A DNA stretch of 64,000 nucleotides from Streptomyces sp. Mut1 (GTDB lineage: Bacteria > Actinomycetota > Actinomycetes > Streptomycetales > Streptomycetaceae). Both the position numbers and the translations under genes were made by a program. The stretch's first letter is position 1; every line of letters starts with the position of its first letter. The stretch lies in NCBI RefSeq assembly GCF_030719295.1, contig NZ_CP120997.1, positions 3,848,501-3,912,500 on the forward strand, read 5' to 3'. Positions 60,875-64,000 of the stretch are shown here, piece by piece. The notes below the pieces were generated by a model. It was not told where the DNA came from. It ran no database searches and saw only the letters and a program-made list of their open reading frames with translations.

Positions 60875-62446
60875 GTGAGCACAGAGAACGAGGGCAACGA
60901 GGGCAACGCGGCCGAGGCCGCCCCGTCCGTTCCGTCCGCACCTCCCGTGCCGGCCGACGCTCCCCAGGCGCACTCGGAGAACGCGCCCCCCGCCGTGTCC
61001 CACCCCGACCCGACGGCCACGCAGCAGCAGCCGCCGTTCTCCCACGCGCAGGACCAGGCGGTCACGCAGCAGCAGCCGCCGGCCTCTTACGCGCAGGACC
61101 CGGCGGTCACGCAGCAGCAGCCGCCGGTCTCCCCCGTACAGGACCAGGCGACCACGCAGCTGGCCGCGGTTTCGGCGACGCCGCAGTACGCGCCCCCGGC
61201 CCCGCCGCAGTCCGCGGCCGATGCCGGCTGGCCCCCGCCGCCGCCCGCCGTTCCCGCGTACGCGCACCCGCAGGCCGGTGGCGGCGGTCCCGTCTGGGGT
61301 CCGCCCGGCGCACCGCACGCCCCCGAAGCGCCGCGCAAGCGGGGCGCGGGCGGTCTGGTCGCCGCGGTGGCCGTGGCGGCGCTCGTCGCGGGCGGCATCG
61401 GCGGCGCCCTCGGCTACTGGGCGGCGGACAGCAACGACGGCTCCGGTTCGACGACCGTCTCGGCCTCCGCCAACCCCCAGGACCTGAAGCGCGACCCGGG
61501 CACGGTCGCTGGGGTCGCGGCCAAGGCGCTCCCCAGCGTGGTCACGATCGACGCGAAGGGCGGCGACGGCGAGGGCGGCACGGGTACGGGCTTCGTGTAC
61601 GACAAGGAAGGCCACATCCTCACGAACAACCACGTGGTGGCCTCCGCCGCGGACAGCGGCCAGCTCACGGCGACGTTCTCCAACGGCAAGAAGTACGACG
61701 CCGAGGTGGTCGGCCGGGCCCAGGGCTACGACGTGGCCGTGCTGAAACTGAAGAACCCGCCGCAGTCCCTGACCCCGCTCCCCCTGGGCAACTCGGAGCA
61801 GGTGGCGGTCGGTGACTCGACCATCGCGATCGGCGCCCCGTTCGGCCTGTCCAACACGGTGACCACGGGCATCATCAGCGCGAAGAACCGCCCGGTCGCC
61901 TCCGGTGACGGCAACGGTGGCAGCAACTCGTACATGAGCGCCCTGCAGACCGACGCCTCGATCAACCCGGGCAACTCCGGCGGCCCGCTGCTGAGCGCGG
62001 GCGGCGCCGTCATCGGGATCAACTCGGCGATCCAGTCGACCGGCAGCTCCGGCCAGAGCCAGGCCGGCTCGATCGGCCTCGGCTTCGCGATCCCGATCAA
62101 CCAGGCGAAGACGGTCGCGGAGCAGCTGATCAAGACGGGCCAGCCGGTCTACCCGGTCATCGGCGCCACGGTGACGATGGACGACCAGAGCGGCGGCGCG
62201 GTCATCTCGGACCAGGGCTCCGGCGGCACGGAAGCGGTCACCAAGGACGGCCCGGCGGCCAAGGCCGGCCTCCGCGCGGGCGACGTCATCACGAAGTTCA
62301 ACGACACCGTCGTCGACAGCGGCCCCACCCTGATCGGCGAGATCTGGACCCACAAGCCCGGCGACCGCGTCACCCTGACCTACGAGCGCGACGGCAAGAC
62401 GGCAACGGCCGAAGTGACCCTGGGGGAGCGCAAGGGCGACAGCTGA
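60875..62446 (+). CDS. HtrA/DegP-like membrane-anchored serine protease with PDZ domain
   Basis: 523 residues from the GTG at 60875. Residues 1-157 are a cytoplasmic proline/glutamine-rich region with three 15-residue repeats. One membrane helix covers about 159-182. The trypsin-like domain outside the cell has H253 (TNNHVV), D286 (YDVAVL) and S368 (GNSGGPL). A PDZ domain fills 430-515 (GPAAKAGLRAGDVITKFN). It would degrade misfolded secreted proteins. The gene ends in a hairpin that touches the tRNA-Ser gene. Confidence 0.92.
   Translation: MSTENEGNEGNAAEAAPSVPSAPPVPADAPQAHSENAPPAVSHPDPTATQQQPPFSHAQDQAVTQQQPPASYAQDPAVTQQQPPVSPVQDQATTQLAAVSATPQYAPPAPPQSAADAGWPPPPPAVPAYAHPQAGGGGPVWGPPGAPHAPEAPRKRGAGGLVAAVAVAALVAGGIGGALGYWAADSNDGSGSTTVSASANPQDLKRDPGTVAGVAAKALPSVVTIDAKGGDGEGGTGTGFVYDKEGHILTNNHVVASAADSGQLTATFSNGKKYDAEVVGRAQGYDVAVLKLKNPPQSLTPLPLGNSEQVAVGDSTIAIGAPFGLSNTVTTGIISAKNRPVASGDGNGGSNSYMSALQTDASINPGNSGGPLLSAGGAVIGINSAIQSTGSSGQSQAGSIGLGFAIPINQAKTVAEQLIKTGQPVYPVIGATVTMDDQSGGAVISDQGSGGTEAVTKDGPAAKAGLRAGDVITKFNDTVVDSGPTLIGEIWTHKPGDRVTLTYERDGKTATAEVTLGERKGDS
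61019..61153 (+). repeat. Three 45-bp in-frame repeats in the HtrA-like gene
   Basis: Three copies encode TQQQPPFSHAQDQAV, TQQQPPASYAQDPAV and TQQQPPVSPVQDQAT in the cytoplasmic region (residues 49-93). The copies are close enough for slippage or recombination. Confidence 0.75.
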
Positions 62447-62460
62447 CCGGCTAGGCTGTT

Positions 62461-62503
62461 CCCCGCGCCGGACACATCCACACGGACTGCGGCCGGCGCG
62501 GGG
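62461..62503 (+). terminator. Hairpin after the HtrA-like gene, overlapping the tRNA 5' end
   Basis: CCCCGCGCCGG (62461-62471) pairs perfectly with CCGGCGCGGGG (62493-62503). The last two bases of the right arm are also the first two of the mature tRNA-Ser. Confidence 0.75.
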
Positions 62504-62591
62504 TGGGTTGCCCGAGCGGCCTAAGGGAACGGTCTTGAAAACCGTCGTGGCAGCGATGTCACCGTGGGTTCAAATCCCACACCCACCGCCA
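62502..62591 (+). tRNA. tRNA-Ser(UGA)
   Basis: 90 nt with encoded CCA. Acceptor stem GGTGGGT/ACCCACC, D-arm GCCCGAGCGGCCTAAGGG, anticodon stem ACGGT/ACCGT with anticodon TGA at 62536-62538, a long variable arm as in all serine tRNAs, and a T-arm with GTGGGTTCAAATCCCAC. It reads UCN serine codons, mainly UCA. Its 3' end is the probable attachment site of the element whose integrase follows. Confidence 0.96.
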
Positions 62592-62667
62592 GGTGAGAGA
62601 AGTAGCAGGTCAGAGGGCGGTTCTCCGAAACGGCGGCCCGCCCTCTGCGCTCACCTTGTCTCACCTC
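62591..62667. other. Probable attachment-site flank with repeats
   Basis: Directly after the tRNA: AGGTGAGA (62591-62598) recurs inverted as TCTCACCT (62659-62666), with a further TCACCT at 62651-62656. Between them is a hairpin CAGAGGGCGG/CCGCCCTCTG (62611-62620, 62638-62647). These may be integrase arm sites or a terminator for the tRNA and integrase. The att core is probably the tRNA 3' half, but the second att copy lies outside the window. Confidence 0.5.
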
Positions 62668-62727
62668 ACGCCCCTGATTCCCGGTGCAGACCAGGGCGTG
62701 TGGGCCATACGCGGGCCAGGAACGGCC

Positions 62728-64000
62728 CTACTCCTCGGCGCGAAGCCCCAGCTCAACGAGCCGGTTGGCCGCAGCCGACCCGCCCTTGAGGAGCTTGGCG
62801 TAGAACCGGTAGAGCACCGCGAGACTGTGGCCGGCGCGATAGGCGGCCTCCACCGGGTCCATACCGGACTTGATCCACAGAGAGATCGCCGCATGCCGCA
62901 GGGAGTACGGGACCTCCGCCAGCGCGGTCCGAAGCTCCTGCTCGCTGAGCACCGCTTTCCGCGCCTCGCTCCAGACCTCGGAGTACTCGTTCGACGTCAG
63001 ACGACCGCCACGCACCGCCGGGAACAGTCGGCCGTCCGGTGCGACACCGAAGCGAGCGATGTGGGCGCGGACCATGCGCACGTATATCGGCGGGACGGGA
63101 ACGGCGCGGACGGCCTTCCGAGCCCGGTGCTTCAGGCCGCTCTCGTCGTGCGACTTCCCGCTGTCGGTCCAGCCGCCCCCGACTTCCGGGTGGCTCTCCG
63201 ACACCAGCACTTCACCCCACGCCTCCGGCTCGCTCTCGGGCGGCAGGATGAAGTCCGATTCCTTGAGCGCCGCGGCTTCGCCGGGGCGCGTCGCCACGTA
63301 GTAGACGGCTCCGTAGAACGCCTCCAGACGCTCACCGCGTTCTCCCTGCGCGGCCACGGCGGTGAGTAGAGCGCGAGCGAGTCGAGGGCCGGGCACCCAC
63401 CGGAAATCGACCTCGTCCGAGGTCTGCGGAGCGGCCCAGTCCACCGACAGGAATGGGTGCCGGGTGAGGAGGGCCCGTTCCTCAACTGCGTAACGGAAGG
63501 CGTTGCTCAGCACCGTGCGCTTCCGGTTGGCGGTGTTCTCTGCCGCAGGCTTCCCGTTCAGGAGCCGGGAAAGGGCCGTGAGCGCCGCTCGCACGTGCTC
63601 CGGCTTCGCGGCTTCGTCCACCCGCATCGAGTGCTGACCAACCCACTCCAGCGCCTTCTGGAGGTCGTTGGGGAGTTCTTGAGCATCGGCGCGTGAGACG
63701 AGCTGATTCTTCGGCCCGTCCACGGCTCGGAAGGCCCACTGGTACAGAGCGGCGCGGAGAACGCGGGCGTCAGGTCGGGGGCTGGTGCCAGTCGTGAAAA
63801 CTGGCGTTACGACCGCGAGGGATTCCGCGATGCTCGCTCGATGCTTCGCCGCCGCCCCGGGCCACTTCATCAGGGCGTACGCCTTCGCGTGCTCAAACCA
63901 CGTCGGCATCGCCAGGGCGGCAAGCTCCTTCTCGGGGAGCCCGGTCTCCTCGTCGAACTGCTGCCCTGCTCGTAGGGCAGCCATGAGCTGGGAGCGGCGA
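62728..64000 (-). CDS. int: Tyrosine recombinase (integrase) of an integrated element, 5' end beyond window
   Basis: 424 residues are visible. The frame stays open to the window edge (RRSQLMAALRAGQ), so the ATG at 63984 is internal and the start lies beyond 64000. Catalytic residues fit the family: arginine in YVATRPGEAAAL, the L-R-H-A box in YSLRHAAISLW, AGHSLAVLYRF, and the tyrosine nucleophile in RFYAKLL. The gene points at the tRNA-Ser 3' end, 137 bp away, as in actinomycete integrative elements and prophages that use a tRNA as attB. Confidence 0.92.
   Translation of the reverse strand, partial: RRSQLMAALRAGQQFDEETGLPEKELAALAMPTWFEHAKAYALMKWPGAAAKHRASIAESLAVVTPVFTTGTSPRPDARVLRAALYQWAFRAVDGPKNQLVSRADAQELPNDLQKALEWVGQHSMRVDEAAKPEHVRAALTALSRLLNGKPAAENTANRKRTVLSNAFRYAVEERALLTRHPFLSVDWAAPQTSDEVDFRWVPGPRLARALLTAVAAQGERGERLEAFYGAVYYVATRPGEAAALKESDFILPPESEPEAWGEVLVSESHPEVGGGWTDSGKSHDESGLKHRARKAVRAVPVPPIYVRMVRAHIARFGVAPDGRLFPAVRGGRLTSNEYSEVWSEARKAVLSEQELRTALAEVPYSLRHAAISLWIKSGMDPVEAAYRAGHSLAVLYRFYAKLLKGGSAAANRLVELGLRAEE

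Overview
The window is chromosomal DNA of a Streptomyces species or very close relative. The base composition is uniformly high in G+C with strong third-position bias. GTG and TTG starts are common. The marker genes are diagnostic of the group: ssgR/ssgA (sporulation), a thiamine-riboswitch thiC, a Rex-operated cydA-cydB-cydCD cluster, and the dtpA/ecuC/sco copper operon. Three perfect copies of the Streptomyces ParB site parS (GTTTCACGTGAAAC) and one with a single mismatch lie within about 45 kb, and several DnaA boxes are present. This places the window in the origin-proximal core of the linear chromosome, although oriC itself is not here.

Layout. 1-10.6 kb holds small metabolic and regulatory genes: acetyltransferases, a serine hydrolase, a MarR regulator facing an MFS exporter, a NUDIX hydrolase, a LysR regulator, a PLP sulfur-amino-acid enzyme, a holin-like membrane protein and a cupin. 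10.8-12.2 kb is ssgR-ssgA. 12.2-15.6 kb has a YibE/F membrane protein divergent from thiC with its TPP riboswitch. 15.7-20.5 kb has a membrane protein, a metallophosphatase, a LacI regulator and hisC. 20.6-28.6 kb is the bd-oxidase block (Rex site, cydA, cydB, fused cydCD) followed by a GAF-domain histidine kinase. 28.7-32.5 kb is less conserved in appearance: a HAD phosphatase, a lipoprotein-like remnant, an unrecognised 393-residue protein, a small protein, and an ECF sigma factor coupled to a membrane PASTA protein. 32.7-37.2 kb has a luciferase-like oxidoreductase, kptA, and a MerR gene translationally coupled to an EphD-type hydrolase/reductase fusion. 37.5-41.2 kb is a four-gene ABC transporter operon.

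41.4-46 kb has a DNA-binding/coiled-coil protein, serS with a HAD phosphatase overlapping its 3' end, a 0.6 kb non-coding stretch carrying a cluster of DnaA boxes, and pheA. 46-52.1 kb is a minus-strand copper-handling operon (membrane protein, YcnI/DUF1775, Sco, ECuC, CopC-CopD, DtpA). 52.3-62.4 kb has an RsbW-like ATPase, aminopeptidase P, a SpoIIE-type phosphatase that lacks a metal-site aspartate, a prim-pol domain protein, a SEC-C protein, a second RsbW-like ATPase, a glycerophosphodiesterase and an HtrA-like protease. At the right edge, tRNA-Ser(UGA) is followed by a tyrosine integrase cut by the window end. This is the start of an integrated element that continues beyond position 64000.

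How the parts work together. Low oxygen or high NADH/NAD+ would release Rex and induce cytochrome bd and its assembly transporter. The copper operon would feed copper and mature secreted oxidases. ssgR-ssgA drive septation. The parS and DnaA sites superimpose chromosome segregation and replication control on ordinary genes. No CRISPR array, rRNA operon or biosynthetic cluster was seen. Nothing in the window is clearly a wholly new system. The best leads are the parS sites built into gene signals, the off-origin DnaA-box clusters, the possibly inactive SpoIIE-type protein and the unrecognised genes at 29.7-31.3 kb.
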